From Boswellia sacra (lineage: Eukaryota > Streptophyta > Magnoliopsida > Sapindales > Burseraceae): a DNA stretch of 64,000 bases. Shown here piece after piece: positions 22,104 to 33,784 of this stretch. Position 1 is the stretch's first letter; every line of letters begins with the position of its first letter. The translations under genes were made by a program, and so were the position numbers. Where the stretch lies: assembly GCA_013180625.2 (NCBI GenBank), contig SNVD02010228.1, positions 67,501 to 131,500 of the forward strand, read 5' to 3'. Below the pieces are notes generated by a model that was given only the letters and a program-made list of their open reading frames with translations, was not told where the DNA came from and made no database searches.

Positions 22104-25067
22104 TGTGACATCCAAAATTTGGTAATGGCCATGACATGAGGTTATTGTAATGTATGGGTATTATTGTGCCTAGTGTATAATAAATTAAATTGCTAGAGGG
22201 CTTGAATTGAAAGACTAAATAAGTCATGGGTTGAACTAAAATTGACCTTGCATCCTTATCTATATAAGCAAGTAGACTCTAGAATTATCATTCATTTTCT
22301 ATCCTCTGTATAAGAAGAGCTCCAGCACCCCATCTCCACCTTTTTCTCTTCATTTTGCCAAGAATCTAAGAAGAGCAAATAAGTGAAAGGTAATTCTCCC
22401 CTTCATCTTCAATTTCTAGCTATAAAATATTAGGAATTGAGTTGGGATTCTTGCAATTCAAGATGTCACAGCTCATATGCGTACTAAATTTTAGTAGAAA
22501 AGATGGTTTTGAGTGAATTATGGCAAAATTAAGAAGATTGGATGAGATTAGGAAGTAAGAGAGGAGAATTTGATTCAAATTTTGCAGGGTTCTTACATTG
22601 AATAGTATGAAGAATGAAAATTCCTAAAAATCACAGAGTTGTGCTCTGGTTTTGAAACTTTGACAATCAAACTAGACATACATAGAAGTATGTAGAAATT
22701 GGAATCACTCAAAAATTCGAAGTACATGATTTTGGTGAAGTTTTGAACTGTTATCCCGAATTTCACACTTATCCTATTCTAGAATAGATCATAGGAAACA
22801 AAAATCAATGGAGGGGCTAAAATTTCATAAAAGTTCCTGATTCTTGGTATGCTAACCCTTCACTATGTCCTCTTTGAGACTACAAAATTTAATGGTCGTT
22901 AAAGATTTGTATGAATTATAGTCAATTTCCAAAGTTAGACTGATTAAACGGGAAATTTTGACTTTTAGAATAGAGCAAATGGAAACAATTGCTTTTGGAT
23001 GACCAAAACCTCTTGAAAAGATGTGATTTTTGGTATGGTGGTTCTTGTATATGTTTTGTATGAGATTGTGAAGTTTTGTAATGATTTAATTTAAATTGAA
23101 AATTTTATAAATTTTAACAAATGTGCTGCTCAGTGAAGGAGGCCATGACTAGAAGGGTTGAAATCTAGAATAAATGAGATTTGAGAGGGCAAACAACCTT
23201 GTTTTGCTCCAAAAACTCTAGGGAGATATGCAATATGTGTGCTTTCCTTGCCTATCAAATTATGTAGGTGTTGGATAGGTAATTGGTCTTATAGATCTCA
23301 TTTAGTGGATGTATGTATTGAAATGAAGTGAAAAGAGCTTTATATCGTCAGAATGTTATGTGAATCTTAAAACATTTTGGTTATGTTTCTAGGTTGAACT
23401 CAAGATTCAGAGATGGAAATCCGATAAGGTAAGTAAGCTGAATCTCCGAGGGCACAATAAAATATTATTATGTTCATGCACTGATCATATAACGTGGTTA
23501 TTTTGTGGTATGTGTGATGAATGGAAAGTAGTGTTTTGGCATTAAGTCATGGGATTTGGGATTAAGAATCCTTGACTTAAATGTGATGAGTTGTGATAGT
23601 TGAAAAGCTCTAAGGTTGAATGTGATATGTTCTGATATCCGATAGGTTAACTTAGAGCTCCATGTTTGTGATTGAATTTGAAATGGTTATACACTAATGG
23701 CATGCTAAACCATGGGACCTTGAATGTTCATTTTGTGATTGTGTACACTTATGCATGAGGCACCTCTTGAAGTTGTGTGTGGGAGACATCTCTTGGGGGT
23801 CACAATGACTGCAAAGTGCCACACATAACATAAAGTGTCATATGCGAGAATATCTGTGAAATATGAATATGTATATCTTAAATGAGAGTCACCATTTAAA
23901 GTTGTTTGTGTGAGCGACCTCTTGGGGGTTAAAATGATCGCAAGGTGCCACACGCAACACAAAGTGACATATTGGGGATAGTATGTGGAAGGTGAAATTT
24001 ATGAAGTTTCCCATGTTAGGATCTATGTGAAATGTTAATGTGTATGTCTTGAACGAGAGTCACCACTTGCAGTTGTGTGTGTGTAAGCTACCTCTTAGGA
24101 CTCAAAATGACCACAAGGCGTCACACTCTACACAAATTGACGAATATGAAAGAATGTGGTACAAATAAATGAATCCGAAAATGTGATACAAATATGTGAT
24201 GAGAGATTGTATGCTACATTGTTTGTATGTGTCCCTAAAATTGTATTATATTGAAATTTAATTGAGTATAGGGTGACATATGGATGAGAAAGAGGCATGT
24301 TTGAATAATGACACAAACAAGTATATGTGAATGACTATGTGAATGTGTATATGTGGTGAGCTTTGACATGAAAAGGCCATGTTGAGAAGTCAAAATGATT
24401 TGTGCAAATTGTGTGAAGTGAATGATTTGAGACAGAAACATTTTATATATATATGAGTGAGGGAAATGAGGTAATTAAGATATCCTAAACAAAAAATTGG
24501 CACAGCTACGCCATCCATATTACGCAGGAGTGCAATTTAGTTGTCCAAATTTAGCCCAACCAGAAAGTTGGCGCTCCCGCGCCACTTTCCTTGCACAGCG
24601 ACCCATGAACAGTAATTTCTATGTCATGAACGGTAATTTCTGTGTTTTATCTTCTAATACAAGTTAGTAACTTAAGAAATGATCAGTAATAACACAGTAA
24701 CTCAATTTTTGGTTGATTAATGACTATAGCACTTTGAAATGGCTTACTTATTGAGTTTTACTCACTAAATTTATTGTGTGCTTAAGGTGACCACTAGTTT
24801 TGAAGACTGCTAGAGGATTTTTGGGCAGAAATGACAAAGTTCCCTTGACAATCACGGGCCGTTACAGCCTTATTTATTTTGTCGTTGCATTTTGATAGGT
24901 CATTTTTTATTTTTCAAAATATATATGTCTAATTTGATATACCATGGTTGTGGCATGGAACTTTGTTTCCGAAGAAATGAAAGTTGATTTTTGTTAAACT
25001 ACTGTGATTTTCCGTAATGTGACTATTGTTTGCTAAACTTTGAATGAGTGATATTATAGTTGTGACA
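22104..25067 (+). repeat. 3' LTR of the Gypsy element
   Basis: 2964 bp. It lacks the TIR element found in the 5' copy and keeps the triplicated stem-loop units (about 23755, 23890, 24060). The frames at 23705-24441 are shadows of these repeats. Confidence 0.9.
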
Positions 25068-26478
25068 TTTTCACTATTATATTATTCATCTAAGGTGAGG
25101 TTACTTTCTATATGAACTGTTCACCATATGAGGCTTTTCATTTAATGCATTTGGTTGACCAAGGTTGCAGTATGTGATCATAACCTAGAATACTAGCATA
25201 ACAAATGACCATCTGGTGCCTATAGTGTAACTATTCAATATTTGAATAGTTTGCTAGGAAAGATATTTAAGTTGGTGCACATGGTCGACCAAAATCCCTC
25301 TATTAGAGATCACCATTTGAATGGTAATTTAATTGGCTAGCACACAATATCTAAGGTATGCCAATTTTTCTACCCTCTAGTTGACCAACCTCTTATCTAA
25401 GAATAGATGAAGATGTGATGTGAATATGAAGGTACAAGAATAATCAAAGTACTCAAAACAAAATTCAATAAATTATAAAGGTTACAAGGTATGAGTTCAA
25501 TTCTCCAAATACAACAACATAAAGTCTTATTCTTTGAAAACAGTCAAAAGAAAGAAAATGAGTCATCACAATGATAGAGGATCAAATCTCTCTATCAACC
25601 CAAAATCCATCACAATCATTATTGATACCACGAGCTTTATAAGTACCCCCAATTTTCTTAGTGCTATCAACTTTATTAGTGTCATCATCTTCGTTGATAA
25701 TACTAGTTCTATCAAGGCCATACATTCCATTGGATAATGTTGAGCACCACAACCTCCATAACTGACATTGGTCTCTTCATTTACCTTTTCAAGTGAAAGA
25801 AACAATCATGAAAGGCATACTCAAATGAGGAAGGACGAGGCAAATATAGATCTTTATCATATATTCGTAAGAAGAAAGAAATATCAAACCCTCCATACAT
25901 TCAATGGTATGAGGTTGGATTTTATGAAAGCTCCACATATGAAGACTTCATCTAAATCCTGGTTAACTAGAAGAATTTCAAGAATAGTATCTTTGTGCTA
26001 CTTGTTCGTGTCTTGCAACTAGTGGCATCCTTTCCTCTGAAAGTCAATTGAGCACTTAATGGCACGATATGAATAAGAACAATTAAGCTTTGTGTTGTAA
26101 TTAGAAGGTCCAATTCAAATTTCGTTGACGAGCGAAAAGGTGAAGCTAAATCGCCTACACTTTAGTAGATCAAAGATGCCAATGAAGTGGTTTCCTCCTT
26201 TTCTCCAATTATATGTATTCTAGAGCAACAAATTCACAAATTCACTTGCAACCTTACTCTCTTTGCTTAAAAGAAGTTAACACAAGAAAGGCATAATCGG
26301 TGCCATCAAACAAATAATGAGAATTATTAATATTTGAGTCAACCTTGAAGAAAAAAATAACACAATCAAGAGTATGTGGTGCTAATACATATGGAACATT
26401 GCTTAAAGTTTGCAATCTTCAAAAAGTCACGTCCCAAGTCAAATGCTAATGTTTTGCCTTGGAACTTAAGGGGCTAGC
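25068..26478. other. LARD-like interior, right part
   Basis: The first 330 bp continue the degenerate tandem repeats interrupted by the Gypsy insertion. The remainder has short unassigned frames (for example 25534-25737 and 25768-26022) with no motif I recognise. A purine-rich 'aaggggctagc' stands just before the 3' LTR and may be the polypurine tract. Confidence 0.5.
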
Positions 26479-27108
26479 TGTTGGATGAAAAATTGGGACA
26501 ACCGATAAGATTAATATTTGAAGTCACATCATCAAAAGATAGTGATTTTCTTTATTTCAAAAAAAGTTATGTATTTTCTATCCTAAGTGATGGTTTGATT
26601 TCTGAAATAATGGATTCTTCATCCTTAATCTAGTTGACAAACACTTTACTTTTATTCCTAGTGTCGAGACCTTTCAGTTAACCAGATACTTGTATAACAA
26701 ACACCCAACATGGTTGGTGAATGACACATATATCGATCTCACCATAAGAGGTGTTGCATGATGAAAAATAATAAAATAATAGACCTTAAAGCTTCTCTCC
26801 AAAAGTTCTCCAGGAAAGATGCATCTTGTCCAAATGTCTCCAAGGGTTCTATCCAGATATCATCACCAGCTCTTTTTTATGCAATGAGGTGCCACTCAGA
26901 CACACCATGCATGGCAAAACCTGTACAAGAGTTTTCTTATCCTTCAGGTGCTTCCATGGCTCGAGGTATCAACACCAAATCTTTTATATATAGCATAATG
27001 CCAACCAAACCCCATGCATCTCACCACTTGTAAGTAAAATCCCCTATAAATAGGCTCCTTTGCCACCAATTAAAGGTTTGGGGTAGGGTGGGGGAACACT
27101 CTCTAACC

Positions 27109-27171
<63 letters not shown>

Positions 27172-27613
27172 CTTCCCTCCCTCATCAACGAGTTATTTTA
27201 CTCTATATTCAATCTCTAACTTGAGCGTCAGAGGATTATCATCGACCACACCGTCGGTGCCTCTAACCCTTTATTTTCTCTTTTGTGTGCAAATCATTTA
27301 CACCAATAGAGCCTTCCCTCCCTCGTCAACGAGTTAGTTTGCTTTATATTCAATCTCTAACTTGAGCGTCAAAGGATTATCATCAACCACACCGTCAGTG
27401 CCTCTAACCCTTTATTTTCTCTTTTGTGTGTAGATCATTTACACCAATAGAGCCTCGGTTGACTGAAATGCAATGGCCTTTATTGCCAAACACTAGGCCT
27501 AAGACTCCTTACTTTACCATCATTCTCCATTTCTCTTTGGTTGAGTCAGATTTTTCACAACAAATATAAATATTACCAGTGAGCTGGAGGTTGACCGAAT
27601 TTCGGCATTAACA
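26479..27613. repeat. 3' LTR of the LARD-like element
   Basis: 1135 bp, longer than its partner because of an expanded (TC)n-(AT)n microsatellite (about 27113-27171) and an internal tandem duplication right after it. It keeps the 'tataaatagg' box and ends in 'cattaaca'. Confidence 0.85.
27172..27453. repeat. 141-bp tandem duplication within the 3' LTR
   Basis: 27172-27312 and 27313-27453 both run from 'cttccctccctc' to 'acaccaatagagc' and differ at only a few positions. The 5' LTR has one copy (about 10160-10300). The duplication therefore happened after or during insertion, and later than most of the LTR divergence. Confidence 0.85.
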
Positions 27614-28858
27614 AAGAAAATAGTATTATACATATTAAGTTTTATATACAAACAGATGCATCATAAAATTAATAAGATAAATAAAAAAAGTTAATGCAAT
27701 AAATGATAATAAGTATTTGTTGAACTAACTTGGTTGATTAGGTGAGAACAAGTCATAACCATCTCCCTATTAAAAAAATGAATAATTAATGAAATCCATA
27801 TTGGAAGAAAAGTACTTTATTGCGTTTGTATATATAATATTTAATGACATTATTGTCAAATTATCAGTGAAAATTAACTTGATATAAAGGTTTTACATAA
27901 TTGTAAATATTTCAAATAACAATATTACAAATTAATGTTGAAATTCTAAATTTATTATTCATTTATTACTATAATTTCTAGCTCTCTCGAACAAATTAAA
28001 CATTAAACATCAACATAAATAGTAGTAATTAAACATAAAATTAATTATGCGATCCTTATAATTGCAATAAATAAACTTAAAGCAAAACAAGAATGTTATA
28101 ATTAATTAATATTCTAAACAAGAATATTCTAGGTAGGTCTAATAGTCAAGGGAAAGAAAGAGTACTTTACATATATAAGGGAAGAAATCTCCTATTACTC
28201 ACTATTCTGAATTGAAATGAATTTAATTAGTGAGAAATTTTTTAACTCAATAACTTACATTAATGCATTTCCCAAATTCTATAACATGTACTTTAACGAA
28301 AAATATATTATTCAAGCCTCCTATTCTGAAATGAAATAGGTTTAATTAATTAATATATAAAAAATAAGTCTTTGATCACTTGATAATTTAAATTAATTAA
28401 TCTATTTCCTAAGTGTATTTAATGTGTGCGTTGTCAAGGGAAGCAAAGTGTGCATTTACAAGGAAGAAATCTCTCTAATTATTTAATTTTGAATTGAAAT
28501 GAATATAGGATCAAATTTTTGCCTAATAAACAATTTAGCATTAAGCAAACGAAGTTATTGGTGGCAACCAATTTCAACTTTTCTCATTTTCTTATATAAT
28601 CTCTCTTTTATCTATGTTTTCACTCTACAGAATTACTTCTCATGATTATAACAAAGTAATTGTAGGGAAGGCAATGAAACAAACAATAGCGCTGGAAGAA
28701 AATTATATAATAATTAATGAAAGAGAAAATTGATATATAGTTTTAAGATAGTTGTAAATATTTTAATAAGAATAATACAAATTTATGTCAACATTCTATA
28801 TTTATTAATCTTTATTTATGTTTGAACCTTATTTTCAACTTTCCTTAAATAAATTAAA
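27614..28858. repeat. B3-locus flank, second copy, with the B3 ORF deleted
   Basis: 27985-28080 matches the 3' flank of the B3 gene and 28088-28560 matches its 5' flank. The roughly 600 bp that hold the B3 ORF in copy 1 (about 1055-1635) are missing; the join lies near 28083-28090 at 'gcaaaacaagaatgtt'. A further piece of 3' flank follows at about 28700-28858. No coding sequence remains. Confidence 0.65.
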
Positions 28859-28871
28859 CATCAATACATAC

Positions 28872-28921
<50 letters not shown>

Positions 28922-28934
28922 GTATGTATTGATG
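28859..28934. repeat. Perfect 76-bp palindrome made of simple repeats
   Basis: Arms begin 'catcaatacatacataca' and meet in a (TA)n centre. I checked all 38 pairs by eye and found no mismatch. It could extrude as a cruciform or form an RNA hairpin. It sits exactly at the boundary between B3 flank and the inverted repeat that starts at 28936. Confidence 0.9.
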
Positions 28935-28935
28935 C

Positions 28936-29070
28936 GACAATATCAATAAATAATCTCGAGTTTTGACTTAATTTCACTTAGAGAATTATTATATATTTTA
29001 ATCAATATCACCACTGAACTTGTATAAAATTTATCATCACACATTTTCTATTAGTTAAAACATTAAAAAA
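28936..29070 (+). repeat. Left arm of a long inverted repeat (possible MULE TIR)
   Basis: Beginning near 'gacaatatcaa' and 'ctcgagtttt.acttaatt.cact', this aligns over roughly 130 bp with the reverse complement of about 59745-59879. No second inverted copy is seen close to either end. Each is therefore the other's only partner in the window. Confidence 0.6.
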
Positions 29071-30075
29071 TGAGGGTTATCTACAAACCCATGTGTCAGT
29101 GTGTTGGTTGAATTTTTTTCACTAATTCAATAACCTTAAATTTAATTTTTTATTAGTTTTTAATTGAAAAAAAAAAGGAAATCATGTGCTAATTAAGTTA
29201 ATTGCAGATTTTTGGAAGCAAATCTTATTCATAATAAAGCACAGCAAGAATAGGAGTTAAAAGGGTTTAAAGAAGAAAAAACTCAAGATTTCAAAACTAG
29301 AGAAGTGGTGCTCCCGTGCAAGAGAGGTGTAGCAGCGATGGAAGATCAAGAAAAAACAAAAGCGACAAAGATATTGCACTCCTACATAACTTCAACCACG
29401 CTGCAACGTAAATTCGTATTTGGAAAAATTCAAGAATCCTATTTCAGCTAGCATTCGAATCCCTTCTCATATAGAGTATAAATAGGCATAGTTTAGTCTT
29501 TTCTAAGGTAAGAAGAGATGTCATTAGAGGTGTTTTGGAGGCAAGAAAGCAAATTACAACTCTTGGAGGTGCAAATCAAGATTGAATCTGCAAGGAAACT
29601 TCATAATTTCTAGTTCTCTCTTCCTTCTCTGTACTCCATGATTTCAATTAGATTTTGTGTTGTTCCTCTTTACATTATGAACTAAATTTCTTTTTCTAGG
29701 GTTAGGATTAAGCAAGTTTGATACTCTAATTATTTCAATTCAATATATTAATGTTTATTTAAAACTTCTTGAGTGAATTATTCATGTGTTTAATGCTTAT
29801 GATTATCTGACCAACTTTTGCATGATTTGAGGTATAAATTAGACTTCGAAGTTGATTTATGTTAGTCCCTAATTAATTCGCCATAAATTCACATTAGATA
29901 GAAATATGATTGTGATTTGTGCAACCATATATAATTTCTTGTACTAAATAGATAATTAAAGGCTATTAGATGAGACAGAGATGTGATTCTCTCTATAATT
30001 ATACATTGTTATTACTTGAGACAGAATAATAAATGCTTTAGAGAAACTGGTTGTCAACAAGTTGATCAACATTAA
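29071..30075. other. AT-rich non-coding sequence
   Basis: No ORF is supported. The composition and phrases such as 'aatccttgtgggaacaatac' just downstream recall the R-U5 end of long plant LTRs. I find no TG...CA pair, primer site or polypurine tract, so I leave it unassigned. Confidence 0.4.
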
Positions 30076-31957
30076 TTAAATTGGATTGAAGTAATAGAGT
30101 GGATAACTTACGTGAAACCTAATACCCTAGAACTTAATTCATTGAATTTCTCTCAATTTAGTTTATATTTTTTTTCGTAGTATTTAATTTTCTTCTAGTT
30201 ATTTAGTTAATTAACTCTTTTAAATTTGCTAATTAAAATTTATTATTCAAATAAAATCAGATTTCAATTAAGTTTAGTAGTTAATAACCAATCCTTGTGG
30301 GAACAATACTCATACATCATTATATTACTTATTACGATTCTGTGCACTTTTGGATTTTTTTTCCATAACAGAGTGATAGGTCAAAAGTAAATGGATGAGT
30401 GCAATATGTTCTAAAGGGTAAACTAATCATCAAAGCTTAAAGAATTCGAAAGTTAAACAAAAATAATAATAAATGCATCACCTGTGGAAGATGACTCCTC
30501 AATTTACAACAAGTATTTGGTGCAAAAAGTGAATAATCGATGGTTGACGATTGACGGTGACATTATTGGCCGTTTAGTTGTGTGCTAAGGTTGTGAAACC
30601 TGGTACCCCAAAACTTAATTCATTGAATTTCCCTCAATTTAGTTTATATTTCTGTCGTAGTATTTAATTTTCTTCTAGTTATTTAGTTAGTTAACTCTTT
30701 TAAATTTGCTAATTAAAATTTATTATTCAAATAAAATCAGAGTTAGGTTAAGTTTAGTAGTTAATAAACAATCCTTGTGGAAACAATACTCATGCATCAT
30801 TATATTACTTGTTACAATTCTGTGCACTTATGGATTTTTTTTCGCATAACAGGGTGGTGGGCCAAAAGTAAATGGATGAGTGGAATATGTTCTACAGGGT
30901 AAACTAATCGTCAAAGGTTAAAGAATTCGAAAGTTATACAAAAATAATAATAAATGCATCACCTGTGGAAGATGACTCCTCAATTTACAACAAGTATTTG
31001 ACGCAAAAATTGAATAATCGGTGGTTGACGGTTGACGATTAACGGTGACATTATTAGCCGTTTAGTTGTGTGCTAAGGTTGTGAAACCTGATACCCTAGA
31101 ACTTAATTCATTGAATTTCTCTCAATTTAGTTTATATTTTTTTCATAATATTTAATTTCTTCTAGTTATTTAGTTAGTGAACTCTTTTAAATTTGCTAAT
31201 TAAAATTTATTACTCAAATAAAATCAGAGTTAGATTAAGTTGAGTAGTTAATAACCAATCCTTGTGGGAATGATACTCATGCATCATTATATTACTTATT
31301 ACGATTCTGTACACTTCCGGATTTTTTTCGCATAACAAAGTGGTGAGCAAAAAGCAAATGGATGAGTGGAATATGTTCTAAAGGGTAAACTAATCGTCAA
31401 AGCTTAAAGAATTCAAAAGTTAAACAAAAATAATAATAAATGCATCACCTGTGGAAGATGAATCCTCAATTTACAACAAGTTTTTGGTGCAAAAACTGAA
31501 TAATCGATGGTTGACGATTGACAGTGACATTGCTAGTCATTTAGTTGTGCATTGAGGTTGTGTCTTCTTTAAAGAGTTGATCCCTAAACTTACAGGTGTT
31601 AGAGAACGTGCTAGCAAGACTAGTAAGTTGGTCATGTATCTGCGTAAGATATAATGAAATAATGGCTGGAGTTTTTTATTTTATGCATGAAGATGTCGAT
31701 GCATGTGAAAAGTTGAGTTTTTCTTCAATACAAAATTGTATCCCTAATTTGCATGTTATGTTTCCTTTTTTTTTTTTTTTGGGTTTTGTCTAGGTTTATG
31801 AAACTGAGTGTAAACTCTATGAATTCTTGTTGTATATTTCCCTTTTTACTATTCATTACCTTTTTAAGGCTGTATATTTACTTCATGGAAATCCTTTTTT
31901 CTGCATGGTTGGGAACTGTAACTATTAATTTAGTGTTAGTTTTACTTTTTGTTGTTT
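30076..31957. repeat. Left copy of the 1.88-kb host duplication flanking the viral cluster
   Basis: It matches 43817-45706 along its whole length with scattered substitutions and small indels. It starts at 'ttaaattggattgaag' and ends at 'tttttgttgttt', where viral sequence begins. A T run at about 31766-31782 and a 65-codon frame at 31596-31793 occur in both copies; the frame shows no known motif. Confidence 0.9.
30115..31556. repeat. Three tandem repeats of about 480 bp, left array
   Basis: Units start at about 30115, 30595 and 31083 with 'gaaacct.ataccc..aacttaattcattg'-type sequence and end near 'ttagttgtg'. Periods are about 480 and 488 bp. Each unit contains 'aatgcatcacctgtggaaga' and 'tggttgacgattgac'. 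There is no coding potential. Confidence 0.9.
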
Positions 31958-33761
31958 AAACCTAAGAAGAATTATTCAAAGAAACAATTAGTATGTTGGA
32001 ATTGTAGACAACCTGGACATACGGCAAAACAATGTAAAAAGAAAAACAAAGTTAATGAACTTTTAAATGATCAAGATGAATTAAAAAATAAAATCAATAA
32101 ATTATTATTTAGTGAACAATCTAGTCAAGAATCTAGTACTAGTAATAGTGAAGAAGATATTCTAGATATACAAGATAATGATACTACGTCAGATAGCAAT
32201 AAATCTTTAAGCTGTACAGAAGGAATATGTAATTGTAAACAAATTAATGTAATCACTAAAAACACTGATAAACAATTTTTGTTAGATATTATTGATAAAA
32301 TTGAAGAACAATTAGAAAAGTCTAATATTAAAGATAACATAGAAGAAATAGAAAATAAATTTAAAAAGGAGGTATGTTCAGAATTACCCAATCAATTTTG
32401 GGATAGAAAGAAACATATAGTTACTTTATCATATATTAAAGAATTTAATGAAAAACAAATTCCAACAAAAGCTAGACCTATACAAATGAATCAAGAATTA
32501 TTACAACATTGCCAAGAAGAGATAAAAGATTTATTAAATAAAAAGTTAATAAGAGAATCAAAATCTTCTTGGAGTTGTGCAGTATTTTATGTCAGTAAAA
32601 AACCTCAAATAGAAAGAGGAGTTCCAAGATTAGTAATCAATTATAAACCTTTAAACAAAGTATTACAATGGATTAGATATCCTATTCCTAATAAAAGAGA
32701 TTTAGTTAAAAGACTTTATGATGCAATATTATTTTCAAAGCTTGATATGAAAAGTGGATTTTGGCAAGTTCAAATAGCATAACAAGATAGATATAAAACA
32801 GTTTTTACAGTGCCATTTGGTCATTATGAATGGAACGTAATGCCATTTGGTTTAAAAAATGCTCCATCCGAATTTCAACATATAATGAATGATATATTCA
32901 ACCCTTACACAAAATTCATTATTGTTTATATAGATGACATATTAGTCTTTTTTGAAGCTATAGAACAGCATTTCAAGCATTTAAAAACATTATTTTATAT
33001 AGTTAAGAAAAATGGTTTAGTAATTTTTGCCTCCAAAATGAAATTATTTCAAACAAAAATAAGTTTTTTAGGTTATGATATATATCAAGGGACAATAAAA
33101 CCTATTCAAAGAGCAACAGAATTTGCTGATAAATTTCCTGATGAAATTAAGGATAAAAATCAATTACAAAGATTCTTAGGATCTTTAAATTATGTTTTAG
33201 ATTTCTTTCCAAATCTTAGGAAATTATGCAAACCTTTATACCAAAGACTTCAAAAGAATCCTTTACCATGGACAGATGAACGTACTAAAATAATAAAAAT
33301 TCTAAAAGAAAAAGTCAAAACACTTCCCTGTTTAGGAATTCCACATCCTAATGCCTTTATGATTGTAGAAACAGATGCCTCTGAAGTAGGATATAGAGGT
33401 ATTCTTAAGCAAAAATTACCAGAGTCAAGTAAAGAAGAATTAGTTAGGTATCATTTAGGATTATGGCTTAATGCACAAAAGAATTATTCAACTATTAAAA
33501 AAGAAATTTTATCAATTGTTTTATGCATCACTAAATTTCAAGATGATTTATTCAATAAAACTTTTTTACTCCGTATTGATTGTAAATCTGCAAAAGAAGT
33601 TTTACAAAAATGTTAAAAATCTAGTTTCTAAACAAATTTTTGCAAGATGGCAAGCAATTTTATATGTATTTGATTTTGAAATTGAATTTATCAAAGAAGA
33701 AAATAATCTTATTCCAGATTTCTTAACAAGGGAATTTTTACAGGACAAGATCAAAGAGTGA
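31958..33761 (+). pseudogene. Viral polyprotein segment A: CCHC-RT-RNase H, protease region deleted
   Basis: The frame enters from host sequence; the apparent first codon is a TTG at the junction, and no ATG start is present. A CCHC knuckle ('CWNCRQPGHTAKQC') lies at about 31995-32036, followed by a Ser/Glu/Asp-rich linker. At about 32300-32308 the sequence jumps to the pre-RT region, skipping about 836 bp present in segment B, including the protease. RT follows, with YIDD at 32927-32938. RNase H includes 'VETDASEVGY'. Breaks: a TAA codon at 32780-32782 and a 2-nt deletion near 33610. The last frame ends at 33761. As it stands no polyprotein can be made. Confidence 0.85.
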
Positions 33762-33784
33762 AATACTTGGTGAGAATAAACAAA

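Larger units (their letters stand above)
12776..25067 (+). mobile_element. Chromodomain Ty3/Gypsy retrotransposon with very long LTRs (Tekay/Del-like)
   Basis: Paired LTRs of about 3 kb start 'tgtgacatcc' and end 'tgtgaca'. A primer-binding site for initiator tRNA-Met follows the 5' LTR, and a purine tract precedes the 3' LTR. The gene order is gag, protease, RT, RNase H, integrase, chromodomain. A chromodomain plus LTRs this long points to the Tekay/Del lineage (inference). The flanks do not give a clean TSD ('tttct' left, 'ttttc' right), but joining them restores the outer element's tandem-repeat pattern, which confirms nesting. All genes are broken. Confidence 0.9.
9536..27613. mobile_element. 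Old LTR retrotransposon without recognisable pol (LARD-like), interrupted by a nested Gypsy element
   Basis: The two LTRs start 'tgttggat' and end 'catcaaca' or 'cattaaca' (TGTTG...CAACA termini). The flanking 5-mers are 'aagag' and 'aagaa' (4 of 5 identical). Without the nested insertion the interior is about 3.7 kb and shows no protease, RT, RNase H or integrase motif. The sequence after the 5' LTR ('ctgtttgtgggaatttt') resembles the start of the interior in Gypsy/Tat-type elements. The LTRs differ at many positions and in length, so the insertion is old. The LARD label is inference from the absence of pol. Confidence 0.75.

Noticed and set aside
30115..31556. CRISPR-like array
   Set aside because: Units are about 480 bp with no spacers; this is a eukaryotic tandem repeat.
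31949..31957. Start codon for the plus-strand viral ORF
   Set aside because: The first codon is TTG inside host sequence at the junction. The frame is simply open there and is not a real start.
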